From: Vibrio sp. Y2-5
GTDB taxonomy: Bacteria; Pseudomonadota; Gammaproteobacteria; Enterobacterales; Vibrionaceae
Assembly (NCBI RefSeq): GCF_014596725.1
Contig: NZ_JACVEG010000002.1
Location: forward strand, 620,001-684,000
DNA length: 64,000 bases
Direction: 5' to 3'
Shown here: positions 18,362-28,293 of the stretch, piece after piece
How positions within the stretch are numbered: position 1 is the first letter of the stretch
How the letters are laid out: each line of letters opens with the position of its first letter
The notes under the pieces: model-generated
Seen by the model: the letters and a program-made list of their open reading frames with translations, nothing else
What the model was told of the DNA's origin: nothing
The model's database searches: none
Made by a program: the position numbers and the translations under genes

Positions 18362-18676
18362 TCACTCAGTAAGAATTGGACGGAAAAAGCTACGTTCATA
18401 ACTCACTACACAATCCGTTTCTTCTGCATACTTGAATGCAGCTTTACAGTTTTCGTCTGATGCTGATTCATGACGGTATTTTTCATATTCAGATAAGGAT
18501 GGAAATGAAAACAACGCCATTGCAATATTATTCGCTCCTTCTGACGGTAAAAAATATCCATGATGTATTCCACCAAACTGTTCAACGAGTGGAATCCACA
18601 TACGTGCATAATGTTCAAATTCAGGGATTTTCTTAGGGTCAATAACGTATCTGACGTAACAAGTGATCACTGGCAT
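18362..18676 (-). CDS. NIPSNAP-family protein
   Basis: A 104-residue NIPSNAP-type protein with a dimeric alpha/beta-barrel fold. Seen: ITCYVRYVIDPKKIPEFEHYAR (residues 3-24, as the first strand and helix), VEQFGGIHHGYFLP and ALFSFPSLSEYEKYRH (about 54-69). These proteins have no settled biochemical role; relatives act in small-molecule turnover. It lies upstream of the MFS gene on the same strand with a 160-base gap that probably holds the MFS promoter. Confidence 0.8.
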   Translation of the reverse strand: MPVITCYVRYVIDPKKIPEFEHYARMWIPLVEQFGGIHHGYFLPSEGANNIAMALFSFPSLSEYEKYRHESASDENCKAAFKYAEETDCVVSYERSFFRPILTE

Positions 18677-18693
18677 CTCCTTCTATTTTTATA

Positions 18694-18790
18694 GGCTACT
18701 CACATCCTGAGTATTAGATAAGTTTGGTCAAAGAATCTGGAATTCAAGCTAAGCAATTGAAGTTAGTAACACCGAGTGGGGCAGTTTCGA
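18694..18790 (+). repeat. Dispersed intergenic repeat, copy A
   Basis: About 95 bases resemble 24462-24555. The core from ATAAGTTTGGTCAAAGA through TCTGGAA, TCAAGCTAAG and AATTGAAG differs at only a few positions between the copies. Both copies lie between genes, begin with GGCTACTCA and sit about 5.8 kb apart in the same orientation. No open frame is shared. It may be the end of a lost insertion sequence or a small genomic repeat. Confidence 0.65.
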
Positions 18791-18960
18791 GTTAGAAAGT
18801 GCCGAATGAAACGTATCTGGATAATTTGGAGTGAGTTGTATCTTGGATGTGTCGGTTAGGCAACACCTGTTACCAAGAGTTGCCTTCCTTAAAATGTTAC
18901 GTCATATGGTGCTAACCGCCACCAAGGTGCATTACATTATCCTGTAATCATTCACCGAAA

Positions 18961-19251
18961 TCATTCGCTTCCTTCAACAAGTACAAAAGTGCCAGTGGCC
19001 GCCTTGGCGCGTAACTTTTTGGCCGTTTGATAACTGTCGCTGTAATAAAAGCTCTTAGCTTCGGCAAAAGAGGAAAACTCAAAAATCATATGCTGTCGGT
19101 GAGACTCCCCTTCTAAGTTTTCATATTGTCCAGTCCAAGCCACAATTTTGGGGTTGAATGGTTTTACTGCTTCTTCAGCTGCTTTGCCATACTCTGCATA
19201 TAAATCGGCGTCAATGACTGTAAGATGTGCAATAAGGTATCCTTTAGGCAT
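18961..19251 (-). CDS. DUF1330 protein
   Basis: A 96-residue DUF1330 protein, another alpha/beta-barrel-fold small protein. Typical features are the opening MPKGYLIAHLTVIDADLYAEY, the loop IVAWTGQYENLEGE, and MIFEFSSFAEAKSFYYSDSY (about 54-73) where DUF1330 proteins have an F/W-containing A-x-x-W/F-Y-x-S-x-x-Y pattern. Function of the family is unknown. It is divergent from the LysR gene at 19436 across a 184-base gap, so that regulator likely controls it. Confidence 0.85.
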   Translation of the reverse strand: MPKGYLIAHLTVIDADLYAEYGKAAEEAVKPFNPKIVAWTGQYENLEGESHRQHMIFEFSSFAEAKSFYYSDSYQTAKKLRAKAATGTFVLVEGSE

Positions 19252-19435
19252 TCTATTTCTCCTAACTGTTTTGAGTGTTTACAACGATAAAAAGAGATAC
19301 GTGTAAATATGTTTCTTCATTACTATGCGTCTCAGTGAAAACTATTTATAGATGACAGATAAGGCTAGAATATTGGTGTTTTTTTTATGAATAAAGTATT
19401 GTAAAAATAACTAAACGTTATGTTTTTTGGTAACA

Positions 19436-20341
19436 ATGAAGAATCTCAATATATTGACTATTTTTTGTCGAGTGGCAGAAATGGCCAATTTTACCCGCGC
19501 CGCGGAAATGCTAGGTATCCCCAAGGGGCGAGTCTCCGTAGTGGTTCGCGATTTAGAAAAAGAACTTGGGGTGGCATTATTTCACCGTACCACTCGTAGC
19601 GTTAAATTGACTGAGGATGGTCAAGCATTCTATGAGCGCGCTGCAAATCTTTTAGTCGAAGCTCAAGAATTAGAAATGATGTTTGTTACCAAAGAATCTG
19701 GTTTGGAGGGCAAGCTAAGAGTCGACATGTCAACAGAGCTGGCACGAAGTGTTGTAATTCCAGCTCTCCCTCAGCTACTTTCTTCTAATCCCGGGCTTGA
19801 ACTGGAGCTTTCCTGTACCGATCGCCGAGTGGATCTGGCACGTGAAGGCTTCGATTGTGCCATTCGTTTTGGGCCTGTTGTCGATGAGACACTAGTGGCA
19901 ATACCGTTAGGACAACTGCGTATGATTAATGCTGGCAGTCCTGACTATTTGCTCAAGCACGGTACACCTCACACACTAAGTGACCTCATAACCCAGAGAC
20001 ATAAAATGGTTTATTACAGCCCTGTCTTTGGTGGCGAACAAGTTGGTTGGGAATATCCGGACAAAGACGGTTATAAGTTGCTTGATTTACCGGGGGCGGT
20101 ACAGGTAAACAACGTTCAAGCGTACCATGAATGCGGACTGGCCGGAATTGGACTAATTCAGGCAGGGCAACCCGCTCTTAAGGCTCAAATTGAAAAGGGT
20201 AGGTTAGTTGAGGTGTTACCAAATCTGCGTCCCGAACCTCTTACCGCCTCCTTAGTAGTTGCCCATCGGCGGAATCTATCGAAACGAGTTCGTTTTTTTA
20301 AAACATGGCTTGAAGGGATACTCGATCCCTATTTCGTTTAG
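19436..20341 (+). CDS. LysR-family transcriptional regulator
   Basis: A 301-residue LysR regulator. The ATG at 19436 (MKNLNILTIFCRVAEMANFT) is the natural start; a TTG nine bases earlier is in frame. Residues 1-60 are the winged helix (TRAAEMLGIPKGRVSVVVRD; LGVALFHRTTRSVKLTEDG). Residues 90-295 are a LysR effector domain of the type seen in AaeR/DsdC-distant CrgA-like regulators (GLEGKLRVDMSTELA; RREGFDCAIRFG-like RVDLAREGFDCAIRFG). It is divergent from the DUF1330 gene, its most likely target, and convergent with the sulfatase operon across a terminator. Confidence 0.9.
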   Translation: MKNLNILTIFCRVAEMANFTRAAEMLGIPKGRVSVVVRDLEKELGVALFHRTTRSVKLTEDGQAFYERAANLLVEAQELEMMFVTKESGLEGKLRVDMSTELARSVVIPALPQLLSSNPGLELELSCTDRRVDLAREGFDCAIRFGPVVDETLVAIPLGQLRMINAGSPDYLLKHGTPHTLSDLITQRHKMVYYSPVFGGEQVGWEYPDKDGYKLLDLPGAVQVNNVQAYHECGLAGIGLIQAGQPALKAQIEKGRLVEVLPNLRPEPLTASLVVAHRRNLSKRVRFFKTWLEGILDPYFV

Positions 20342-20387
20342 AGAGTATCTTCTACTCAACACCCAGATAACATGTTCGAGTAGGCAT

Positions 20388-20418
20388 AAAAATGCCAACC
20401 GGTCTGGTTGGCATTTTT
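20388..20418. terminator. Bidirectional terminator between LysR and sulfatase genes
   Basis: A 13-bp perfect inverted repeat AAAAATGCCAACC / GGTTGGCATTTTT with a GGTCT loop. A and T tracts on both sides let it end transcription from both convergent genes. Confidence 0.92.
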
Positions 20419-20428
20419 AATTACGGGT

Positions 20429-22813
20429 CTATTTGATAATAGGCTGAGTAGGCGCCGTTTCTACGTCCACTTTCTCAATGACACCGTTAAATTGATACGG
20501 TAGTTTCTTGCGATAAGTAGGCATGACTGGAGCTCCTAGATCAACACCGATATCCAGCGTTTCAGTTGCAGAAAAGCGCACAGGAACCGCTTTTTCTACT
20601 TTACCTGAACCTACCTTTTTATCGTTGATGTAAAGATCAACCGTACCACCAGTCAAGTCTTTCAGGAATCTGAACGGTTGTTGTTTGTAAACCGCAGACA
20701 GTTTCACTTTTCCTGATGGAATTTTGCTATCAGATTTAATCGACGAATAGCTCTTACCAAAGAAGTTATAGCCATAAACCAATTTGCCATTGTCCGCATA
20801 GAAAGAAAGGCCACCAGAACCACCACCAATTGCCATCAGTACACCATCGGCTTTTTGGTTTTTATCAACGGTAACATAGGCATCGATCCTATGATCTCGT
20901 TGATAGAATTTAGGCGCTGATCCTTCAGGAACACGAGTAACATTTGCTGTATAGCTGAACTGCGTTTTACCTCTGGTGATAGAAGGACGGTCAGGTGTAC
21001 TCGCTCGCTCAGTAAAGCGGTCATCAAGTGGGTACACTTCATTAATTTTCGCTTGTTTATCGAATTCTTTAATCAATTCTTTCAATTTTTCTGGATTTTT
21101 CTTCGACAGATCGACCGCTTCAGAGAAATCTTCTTTGACGTTATACAGTTCCCATTTCGAATCTTTGAAACCCAGAGAACTGCTTAGCTGCCAAGGTACA
21201 CCATGGAATGATGCCGCTACCCAGCCATCTTTATAAATCGCACGGTGACCACCTGTTTCAAAATATTGAACCATGCGGTGTGACTTAGCTTCTGGGTGAT
21301 TAAATGTGTAAATCATACTGGTGCCTGCCATCGGTTTTTGTTTCACACCGTTAACAGAAGTTGGCGCTGGTATGTTTGCGGCTTGCAGAATCGTAGGCGT
21401 AATATCCACCACGTGGTGGAATTGACTTTGAATAGTACCCGTATTTTTAATTTTAGCAGGCCATGAAACCACGAGGCCGTTACGTGTTCCACCAAAATGA
21501 GAAGGTACACGCTTCATCCATTGGAAAGGAGTGGTACCCGCCCATGCCCAGCCCACTGGATAATGGTTTTCATGCAATTCGCTACCCAGTTCGTCAATAA
21601 CTTTCAACTGATCTTCTACGGTATCGGGCACACCGTTTTGCGTCATCATGTTATTGGTAGTACCGGTTATTGAACCCTCTGCACTCGATCCATTATCCCC
21701 AGCGATATACATGATCATGGTGTTGTCGCTGTCTGGCATTGATTCAATCTTATCCAACAGACGTCCCACTTCGTAGTCAGTGTAAGCAAGGAAGGCGGCG
21801 AAGACTTCCATATGACGGGCATACAGTCTCTTCTGGTCGGCACTTAAGGTATCCCAAGCTTCTATCTCTTTTGGTCTTGGCGTTAACTTAGTATTTTGTG
21901 GAATCATTCCCATCGCTTTTTGGCGAGCAAATACCTCTTCACGGTATTTATCCCACCCCATATCAAACTTACCTTTGAATTTTTCAATCCACTCTTTAGG
22001 GGCGTGAAGTGGCGCATGTACTGCACCTGGTGCGAAATAAGTGAAATAAGGTTTGTCAGGGTTCATCGATTTTTGTTGGTCAATCCAGGCAATCGCTTTA
22101 TCGACTAAATCTTCGTTGAGTTGGTACCCATCTTCAGGTTTTTTGGTTAGCTCAATAGGAGTGGTGTCATTGAATAACTGAGGTTCCCACTGGCTAGTTT
22201 CACCGCCTTGAAAACCATAGAAATGTTGAAAGCCTAAGCCCGTTGGCCATTGCTCAAATGGGCCAGCTGACGAAGTTTCCCAGTCAGGAGTATTGTGCCA
22301 TTTACCAAAAGCACTGGTGCTGTAGCCATTGTCTTTCAACACTTCTGCAATACTTGCAACCGACTTAGGCCAAATTGAGTTATATCCTGGGAAGCCTGTT
22401 GACAACTCGGAGATGGTACCAAAACCCACTTGATGGTGGTTACGGCCAGTTAGCAATGCTGCGCGAGTTGGCGAGCTGATACCTGTCGTGTGGAAGTTAT
22501 TATAAGTCACGCCGCGGGATGCTAGCTTGTCGATATTCGGTGTTGGAACCAAACCACCAAAGGTACCCGCTTGACCAAAACCTAAATCATCAAGCAAGAT
22601 AACAACAACGTTGGGTGCCCCTTCTGGAGCTTTAATAGGTTGTGGGTAATCAGACTTTGATTGATCGAAGGTCGTACCAATTTTACCATTAAACTGGGCA
22701 GACTGCTGAATAGGTAATACTGTTCTGTCGATGTTTTTTGCTGGCTCAGCGTAACTTGCTGATGAAATCAGAAAGCTCGTTATCGCCACAATCGGTTTAA
22801 TTTTAGTCTTCAT
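20429..22813 (-). CDS. Exported arylsulfatase, Ser-type formylglycine enzyme
   Basis: A 794-residue alkaline-phosphatase-fold sulfatase. A signal peptide (PIVAITSFLISSASYA) directs export. The activation motif is S113-S-P-T-R117 in TTGISSPTRAALLTGR, so Ser113 would be turned into formylglycine. Metal ligands are visible in VVVILLDDLGFGQ (Asp pair) and MIMYIAGDNGSS (Asp-Asn); also FGKWHNTPDWE and VHAPLHAPKEW. A C-terminal beta-rich domain spans about 620-790. It hydrolyses sulfate esters in the periplasm. It lies 9 bases after the maturase gene on the same strand, which supplies the Ser-type oxidation before export. Confidence 0.93.
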   Translation of the reverse strand: MKTKIKPIVAITSFLISSASYAEPAKNIDRTVLPIQQSAQFNGKIGTTFDQSKSDYPQPIKAPEGAPNVVVILLDDLGFGQAGTFGGLVPTPNIDKLASRGVTYNNFHTTGISSPTRAALLTGRNHHQVGFGTISELSTGFPGYNSIWPKSVASIAEVLKDNGYSTSAFGKWHNTPDWETSSAGPFEQWPTGLGFQHFYGFQGGETSQWEPQLFNDTTPIELTKKPEDGYQLNEDLVDKAIAWIDQQKSMNPDKPYFTYFAPGAVHAPLHAPKEWIEKFKGKFDMGWDKYREEVFARQKAMGMIPQNTKLTPRPKEIEAWDTLSADQKRLYARHMEVFAAFLAYTDYEVGRLLDKIESMPDSDNTMIMYIAGDNGSSAEGSITGTTNNMMTQNGVPDTVEDQLKVIDELGSELHENHYPVGWAWAGTTPFQWMKRVPSHFGGTRNGLVVSWPAKIKNTGTIQSQFHHVVDITPTILQAANIPAPTSVNGVKQKPMAGTSMIYTFNHPEAKSHRMVQYFETGGHRAIYKDGWVAASFHGVPWQLSSSLGFKDSKWELYNVKEDFSEAVDLSKKNPEKLKELIKEFDKQAKINEVYPLDDRFTERASTPDRPSITRGKTQFSYTANVTRVPEGSAPKFYQRDHRIDAYVTVDKNQKADGVLMAIGGGSGGLSFYADNGKLVYGYNFFGKSYSSIKSDSKIPSGKVKLSAVYKQQPFRFLKDLTGGTVDLYINDKKVGSGKVEKAVPVRFSATETLDIGVDLGAPVMPTYRKKLPYQFNGVIEKVDVETAPTQPIIK

Positions 22814-22822
22814 TGAGACTCC

Positions 22823-24106
22823 TTAAGCACTCAGACGTTGTTGCAGTAAGCTCTGACTATTCACTACTTTTGCGTAGAATTTTTTTAAGCCAGAGCATAA
22901 ATAATTTAGTCCACTTTCACCTTGTGATGTTTTGGTAAAGCGATTTTTAGGGCATTCGCCATAACAAAGAGAGAGGAAAAAACACTGACGGCAATCAGAA
23001 GGAAGGTTGCTGGCTTTTGATTTACCAAAATTTTGTTGTTTATTGGAGAAAACAAGATCCCCCATATGCACTTCAGTAATATTGCCAAGTTTGTATTCGG
23101 GGTAGACAAAATGGTCGCAGGAAAAAACGTCTCCATTATGTTCAATTGCGACTGCCTTACCACAGAACTCGGCAGAAACACATTTTTGCGCGCCAAATCC
23201 AAACATTTGCGAAATAACATTTTCAAACTGATCAATAAATACAGTACCGAAATCCTGTCGAATCCATTCATCCCAAATCGTGGTCAAGAATGTCCCCCAT
23301 TGAGTTGAGCCAACAGACCAAGAAGTGAGGTAACTACTCTCGTTTTCAGGTGAAAGGCTAATATCACCAATTTGGATCAGGTCTTTGGTTTTCCATTTAT
23401 TAGGGGCGACATTGGTAAAGTTCTTCGGTTCAACGCAAGGAATAAACTGAATAACTTGGGGTTGAACTTCGTCGCGAAGAAAACGATACACCTCAAGAGG
23501 GAAGGCTCCGTTGTCCTGATTGATTACGCAAAGAGCATTGAAAGTAATCTGATGTTTTTTCAACAATTCGATAGCATTCATCACTTTGTCAAACGATGAC
23601 TTACCCGCTCGATTGACTCGGTGAATGTCGTGAAGGTGTTTAGGACCATCAATGGAGATGCCGACTAAGAAATTATGTTGTTTAAGAAACTGGCACCAGT
23701 TTTCGTTAAGCAAAATACCGTTGGTTTGTAAGTCATTGAGTATGGCTTGATCAGGCTTTTTAAATTGGTCTTGCAGGGCGACAACTTTTTCGAAAAAAGA
23801 TAACCCCATTAAAGTAGGTTCACCGCCTTGCCATGTGAAAACAACCTCTTCACCTGTTTGAGCTTCAATGTATTGTTGGATATACAAAGCGAGCATTTCA
23901 TCACTCATACCTGCATGAGATGGCTGCTCTAATAAAGATTCTTTGTGCAAATAAAAACAGTAGCTGCAGTCTAAATTGCAACGCGAAGCCGATGGTTTGG
24001 ATACTGCATGGAAGCGATACACATCGTTGTCTAATTTTGGGAGTTGTAACTTTGGTGAATCAATATGACTTAACGGTACTGTTTCTAAGGTCATAACCGC
24101 TCTCAT
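22823..24106 (-). CDS. Anaerobic sulfatase-maturating enzyme (radical SAM)
   Basis: A 427-residue radical SAM protein of the anSME family. The SAM cluster motif is SRCNLDCSYCFYLHKE (CX3CX2C; residues about 42-57). The GGEPTLMGLSFFEKV motif follows, and the C-terminal SPASM-type cysteines lie in CVSAEFCGKA, DVFSCDHFVYP and CRQCFFLSLCYGECPKNRF. It oxidises Ser or Cys of sulfatases to formylglycine without oxygen. It is the first gene of a two-gene leftward operon with the Ser-type sulfatase. Confidence 0.95.
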   Translation of the reverse strand: MRAVMTLETVPLSHIDSPKLQLPKLDNDVYRFHAVSKPSASRCNLDCSYCFYLHKESLLEQPSHAGMSDEMLALYIQQYIEAQTGEEVVFTWQGGEPTLMGLSFFEKVVALQDQFKKPDQAILNDLQTNGILLNENWCQFLKQHNFLVGISIDGPKHLHDIHRVNRAGKSSFDKVMNAIELLKKHQITFNALCVINQDNGAFPLEVYRFLRDEVQPQVIQFIPCVEPKNFTNVAPNKWKTKDLIQIGDISLSPENESSYLTSWSVGSTQWGTFLTTIWDEWIRQDFGTVFIDQFENVISQMFGFGAQKCVSAEFCGKAVAIEHNGDVFSCDHFVYPEYKLGNITEVHMGDLVFSNKQQNFGKSKASNLPSDCRQCFFLSLCYGECPKNRFTKTSQGESGLNYLCSGLKKFYAKVVNSQSLLQQRLSA

Positions 24107-24176
24107 TTACTTATATTTCAGGATATTAGATAGTTGTTAAACATAGAAGGTTTATCCAATTAAATCAAAAGCGATT

Positions 24177-24211
24177 GTGTGAAATGTGTGTAAAATGACC
24201 ATCATTCACAC
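24177..24211. promoter_or_regulatory. Inverted repeat upstream of maturase operon, possible operator
   Basis: GTGTGAA (24177-24183) and TTCACAC (24205-24211) form a 7-bp inverted repeat with 21 bases between them, about 70-105 bases upstream of the maturase start. The TGTGA/TCACA character recalls CRP sites but the spacing is wrong for one CRP dimer. Confidence 0.35.
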
Positions 24212-24461
24212 GTACATTATTCGCTGTCGGAAAAGAAAACAAAACCGACCTATCGCCAACAACTCCCCTAATATGGTTTAAAAAACACGAACGTAAGCGA
24301 ACAGTCACAAAAAGTGTTCGATGAGTATGGGAACTCGGTTAGTAAGGAGGCGATTAAAGTGTGGAATAAATTTTTAGAGAATCTTTTTATTGAGACTCAA
24401 AATGGCTTTCAACCGACGTGTTGTTTACGCTGAATTCAAATTGATTTTGGCCTTTTCTGTT

Positions 24462-24555
24462 GGCTACTCATTCCCGAGTAATAAATAAGTTTGGTCAAAG
24501 AGTCTGGAACTCAAGCTAAGAAATTGAAGCAAGTAAAAGTGATGGGGTAGTGTTG
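24462..24555 (+). repeat. Dispersed intergenic repeat, copy B
   Basis: The second copy of the repeat at 18694-18790, in the same orientation. It shares the GGCTACTCA start and the core AATAAGTTTGGTCAAAGA, GTCTGGAACTCAAGC and AAATTGAAGC. It lies between the maturase operon promoter and the 3' end of astE. Confidence 0.65.
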
Positions 24556-24672
24556 AACTTGTAATGCTTGGCAGTGTAAGAAGGTAAGGCACAAATAACT
24601 AAGCGTAACCTGCCATCTCGTATTCACACTGAATTAAATACGACAAATTGCGCTTAGATGAAGTGGGAATAG

Positions 24673-25680
24673 TTAGGCTATCCAGTCTTTTAAAGCGGTT
24701 TGAGTGAGCATGAGACCTGCTCTCAAACCCGGACGGACGCCGCTATTCGGAAAAATCAGCCACTCTTGGTCTTGTTCCACTCGGTACTGCTTATCGCCGT
24801 CGGTAGCAAGCAAACAGCCTTTTTCGAATGCTGTGAAGTTATGCACGCTTTCGGCAAAGTTGAGTTCAAACGCTTCGGTCAGTTTGGTGAGTTCTTGGCT
24901 AACTTTATAAACAGGCATTTCTGGTGCACTGTTGTCAGGGCAAGAAGTGCCTGTGGTAAGGGCGATTAAGCCTTCTTTGATACCAATAAACTGCGAAAGA
25001 TCATTTTCGCCAAATGGCAGTGCTTTGCCCAGTTCTAAAGTACAGCTTTGAGCACCACAAGTCTGGCTACTGAAGTAGCTGAACGTTGCTGAAGGAGCAT
25101 GGTTGATCACCAGTGCCTCTAAGCCCACATAACACAGCCATTCGATCATTTCAGGTTGATACTTGCCAGATTCTACATAAGGAAGCAGGCCGAATCGCAC
25201 ATGGAATGACGGCTTTCTTGCGGTATGCAGGTCAAAGTGAACACGCTGAGTATTGGGTTGTTGTTCAAAGAACGAGATCACTTGCTGTTCAATGATTTGT
25301 GCGCGACGAGTTTCTTCACACGCTTCATAATTGGCATGTTTACCACTGAATAAGCGGTTCATGTCCACTTCTAGGTAGCGGTCACCTGTGCGCATAGCTT
25401 CAAGATTGCCAAGAATGACTAACAGGCGAACATTCAAAGAACGTCTCTCTGCCAGAAAATCTTGAACCAACTCAGAAACGATTTCGATGGGCGCGGTTTC
25501 GTTACCGTGAATGCCTGCGGAGATAACCACACTTTTCGATTGTGGGCTATCTGAGAACTCTAGAGGTTCGAAAGCGATAACACCTTGCGCCGGACAACTC
25601 CAACGCAAAGCGGTTGTTTCACCTAATGAAGGGGAAAAGGCTTCCCCTGAAAGTGTCTGTTTTAAAAAATCCATTTCCAA
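24673..25680 (-). CDS. astE: Succinylglutamate desuccinylase AstE
   Basis: A 335-residue zinc carboxypeptidase-fold enzyme. It catalyses the last step of the arginine succinyltransferase (AST) pathway, N-succinylglutamate to succinate and glutamate. Zinc ligands are visible in ISAGIHGNETAPIEIV (His and Glu, about 53-68) and VHFDLHTARKPS (His near 150). LELGKALPFGEN near 214 carries the catalytic-type Glu. It is the last gene of the leftward cluster, 11 bases after astB. Length matches the family. Confidence 0.93.
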   Translation of the reverse strand: MEMDFLKQTLSGEAFSPSLGETTALRWSCPAQGVIAFEPLEFSDSPQSKSVVISAGIHGNETAPIEIVSELVQDFLAERRSLNVRLLVILGNLEAMRTGDRYLEVDMNRLFSGKHANYEACEETRRAQIIEQQVISFFEQQPNTQRVHFDLHTARKPSFHVRFGLLPYVESGKYQPEMIEWLCYVGLEALVINHAPSATFSYFSSQTCGAQSCTLELGKALPFGENDLSQFIGIKEGLIALTTGTSCPDNSAPEMPVYKVSQELTKLTEAFELNFAESVHNFTAFEKGCLLATDGDKQYRVEQDQEWLIFPNSGVRPGLRAGLMLTQTALKDWIA

Positions 25681-25691
25681 TAAATCCTTGC

Positions 25692-27032
25692 TTAGCGTTG
25701 GAATGGGTAGATTGAACCAAGGTTCATGATTTGAGTCAGCTCATCCAGTGCAGTGCGGTTTTCAACCAGTAGCTGTGGATCTGCCAAATCAGCTTCCGTC
25801 AGGCGATCACGGTAGTGTTTATTCACCCACTGAGTCAGTGAACCATAAAGCGCATCATTCATTATTGCATGCGGGTTCGCTGCTTTAAGCTCTTGTTCGT
25901 TAAGAACAACACGCAAACGCAGACAAGCTGGGCCACCACCATTACACATACTTTCGCGTAGGTCGAATACTTTCACTTCGTTGATTGGACCACCGCTTTT
26001 GGTTAGCTCTGTCAGGTATGTCCAAACGCGCTCGTTCTTACGTGATTCTTCTGGAACCACAATTACCATACTGCCGTCAGCTTTGGTTAGAAGCTGGCTG
26101 TTGAATAGGTATGTGCCCACTGCGTCTTGCACTGATACTTTGTTCGTCGGTACTTCGATTGGCGTGAATTCACATTCAAATTGGCCTAGCTTGCGGCGAA
26201 TTTCATCAAACACAGGCGCTTGATTGAGGAACGCTTCTTGGTGATGGAAAAGAACGGGGCCGTTACTTACTGCAATCACGTCGTTGTGGAATACGCCTTG
26301 GTCAATCACATCTGGGTTTTGCTGTAGGAATACGGTTTGTGATTCGTCTAACTGATGCAGACGAGCCACTGCTTCGCTTGCTTCACGCGTTTGGCGAGCA
26401 GGGAAGATTTTAGGTTCAACCTGACCACCAAATGCTTGGCGACCATACACGAACACTTCAACGCCTTTATCGCCATAGCTGCGACATAAGCGGTTGTGGT
26501 TCGCTGCACCTTCATCGCCGAATAGCATTTGTTGTGGTAGCGCGGCATGGTGGGCAAAGTGTTGATTATCAGCAAAAATCGCTTTTAACGCGTTGCTGGT
26601 GGTTTGGTCTTCAATGGAACGGTGGAACTTGTTGTTTAGGTTCGCCACAGTGAAGTGAACTTTACCATCCGCAGTATCCGCAGAAGGAGAAACGGTCGCC
26701 GCGTTGGCTACCCACATTGAAGAGGCTGAACTGACATTCGCAAGCAGTTGCGGTGCTTTTTCCGCGGCTTGAGCAATTACTTCTGCATCGGTACCTGAGA
26801 AACCTAAAGTACGCAGAGTGTGAACGCATGGACGCTCCTGCGGAGGAAGCACACCTTGCTTGAAACCTGAATCCGCAAGGTTTTTCATCTTCGCTAAACC
26901 TTGCAGCGCTGCGAGTTTTGGGTTTGCTACTGCGTTTTTGTTCGATGTAGACGCAACGTTACCAAACGAAAGGCCTGCGTAGTTGTGAGTTAAACCGACA
27001 AGACCGTCAAAGTTAACTTCATAAGCTGACAT
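25692..27032 (-). CDS. astB: N-succinylarginine dihydrolase AstB
   Basis: A 446-residue pentein-fold enzyme that hydrolyses N2-succinylarginine to succinylornithine, 2 NH3 and CO2. Typical features: [20 protein letters not shown] at residues 6-25, [13 protein letters not shown] (about 167-179) with the catalytic Glu region, [20 protein letters not shown] with the catalytic His, and [17 protein letters not shown] at the C-terminus with the nucleophilic Cys. Family length is about 445. It is preceded by the second astA subunit gene across 163 bases and followed closely by astE. Confidence 0.95.
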   Translation of the reverse strand: MSAYEVNFDGLVGLTHNYAGLSFGNVASTSNKNAVANPKLAALQGLAKMKNLADSGFKQGVLPPQERPCVHTLRTLGFSGTDAEVIAQAAEKAPQLLANVSSASSMWVANAATVSPSADTADGKVHFTVANLNNKFHRSIEDQTTSNALKAIFADNQHFAHHAALPQQMLFGDEGAANHNRLCRSYGDKGVEVFVYGRQAFGGQVEPKIFPARQTREASEAVARLHQLDESQTVFLQQNPDVIDQGVFHNDVIAVSNGPVLFHHQEAFLNQAPVFDEIRRKLGQFECEFTPIEVPTNKVSVQDAVGTYLFNSQLLTKADGSMVIVVPEESRKNERVWTYLTELTKSGGPINEVKVFDLRESMCNGGGPACLRLRVVLNEQELKAANPHAIMNDALYGSLTQWVNKHYRDRLTEADLADPQLLVENRTALDELTQIMNLGSIYPFQR

Positions 27033-27050
27033 AATTTTAGACTCCTATCA

Positions 27051-27074
27051 GCCTACTCACTTGGAAGAGTAGGC
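27051..27074 (-). other. Intercistronic hairpin between astA-type gene and astB
   Basis: GCCTACTC / GAGTAGGC forms an 8-bp stem with an 8-base loop, 19 bases upstream of the astB start. No T run follows on the coding strand, so it looks like an mRNA stability or processing element rather than a terminator. Confidence 0.5.
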
Positions 27075-27195
27075 GAGGTAAACAGTTTGGGCAGGGTACG
27101 TTGTTATTGTTTGTCTACCCCAGCGACTTAATCGATAAATTTCTAATAAGTGTACCGATTAAGGCGCGAGGGTATTTTCTGCCATGAATATTCAA

Positions 27196-28251
27196 TTACT
27201 CGGATTGAGCGAGCTCTTCGCGACACTCTTCTTTTGCAAACAGTGGCGCAACTCGAATCAAGTCGCCATTCGTAACATTTAATATCTCTGCTTGTGCCGG
27301 AGACAGGGTAATTTCTGTTTCTGTACAAGGCTGACAACCAATGATGGCTCGATAATTACGGTAATCAAGGTTGCCAACAAGTAGGGTTGATTCTGTTTCG
27401 TGATAGGAATCTGAAATCAATACTTTACGAGTTTCACTTTCACGAACCATACGAAGATCTTTGGTGTACGCTTCGAGCGTAGGGCCTGCATCAAAAATGT
27501 CGATGTAGCCTTCATAACGCATGCCTTCACTTTCAAGGATCTTACGTGCAGGAAGCGTGCTCTCGTGCACTTCTGCAATGACCGCTTTTGCTTCGTCGGT
27601 TAAGAAATCAACATACATCGGGTGTTTAGGCATTAACTCTGCGATAAACGCTTTTTGACCAATACCTGTCAGGTAATCTGCTTCGCTAAAGTCGATAGAG
27701 AAGAAGTGACGACCTAAACTTTCCCAGAATGGCGAGTTACCGTTCTCGTCAGACACACCGCGCATCTCAGCGATCAGTTTGTCTGCAAATTTGTCTGTAA
27801 AGGTAGACATAAATAGCATGCGACTTTTCGACAGCAAGTGACCGTTCTTATTTTTCCGGTAATCAGGGTCTAAGAACAGTGTACAAAGTTCACTGTAACC
27901 TGTGTGGTCATTGCTGAGGAAAAGCGTTGGCATTTGGGTATACACATTAAGTTCCTTTGACGCATGTACCAAAGTGCCAACACGGAAATCATACCAAGGT
28001 TCTGTCAGACCAATCGCGACTTCTACGCCACTGATACCAACCACTTGTTTGCTTTCCGTATCTTCCAATACAAATAGATAGCCTTGATCGTGAATAGGTG
28101 CTTTCCCTTCCCATGTCTCGATCATACGCTCAATACGTGCTGCCAATCGCGCTTCATTGTTTGGTAGTGACGTAAAACCTACACCGGTTTTGGTCGCCAG
28201 TTTTAATAAAGCTTGCTTGTCATCCCTAGTGACTGGGCGAATTACCATCAT
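27196..28251 (-). CDS. aruG: Arginine N-succinyltransferase, second subunit (AruG position)
   Basis: A 351-residue AstA-family acyltransferase that transfers succinyl from succinyl-CoA to arginine, the first AST step. It starts [34 protein letters not shown] (residues 1-17 shown as [17 protein letters not shown]), and has [18 protein letters not shown] and [20 protein letters not shown], typical of the family. A paralogue (28294-29307) precedes it by 42 bases. As in Pseudomonas AruF-AruG, the two probably form one hetero-oligomeric enzyme. The gene symbol is by position and analogy. Confidence 0.88.
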   Translation of the reverse strand: MMVIRPVTRDDKQALLKLATKTGVGFTSLPNNEARLAARIERMIETWEGKAPIHDQGYLFVLEDTESKQVVGISGVEVAIGLTEPWYDFRVGTLVHASKELNVYTQMPTLFLSNDHTGYSELCTLFLDPDYRKNKNGHLLSKSRMLFMSTFTDKFADKLIAEMRGVSDENGNSPFWESLGRHFFSIDFSEADYLTGIGQKAFIAELMPKHPMYVDFLTDEAKAVIAEVHESTLPARKILESEGMRYEGYIDIFDAGPTLEAYTKDLRMVRESETRKVLISDSYHETESTLLVGNLDYRNYRAIIGCQPCTETEITLSPAQAEILNVTNGDLIRVAPLFAKEECREELAQSE

Positions 28252-28293
28252 AGTTTAAATTCCTTGTTATTTTTCCTGAAAAGAGAGAAGAGA

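Larger units (their letters stand above)
24107..24672. other. Intergenic region upstream of the maturase-sulfatase operon
   Basis: This 566-base gap holds the leftward operon promoter, an inverted repeat (24177-24211) and copy B of the dispersed repeat. Between them an open stretch (24272-24433, rightward, no ATG) reads VFDEYGNSVSKEAIKVW and may be a gene remnant; I cannot identify it. Confidence 0.5.

Noticed and set aside
24177..24211. CRP site upstream of the maturase operon
   Set aside because: TGTGA-like halves are present but 21 bases apart, not the 6-base spacer of a CRP dimer; kept only as a low-confidence inverted repeat.
24272..24433. Rightward open stretch of 53 codons without ATG
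   Set aside because: No start codon and no recognised family; noted only as possible remnant.
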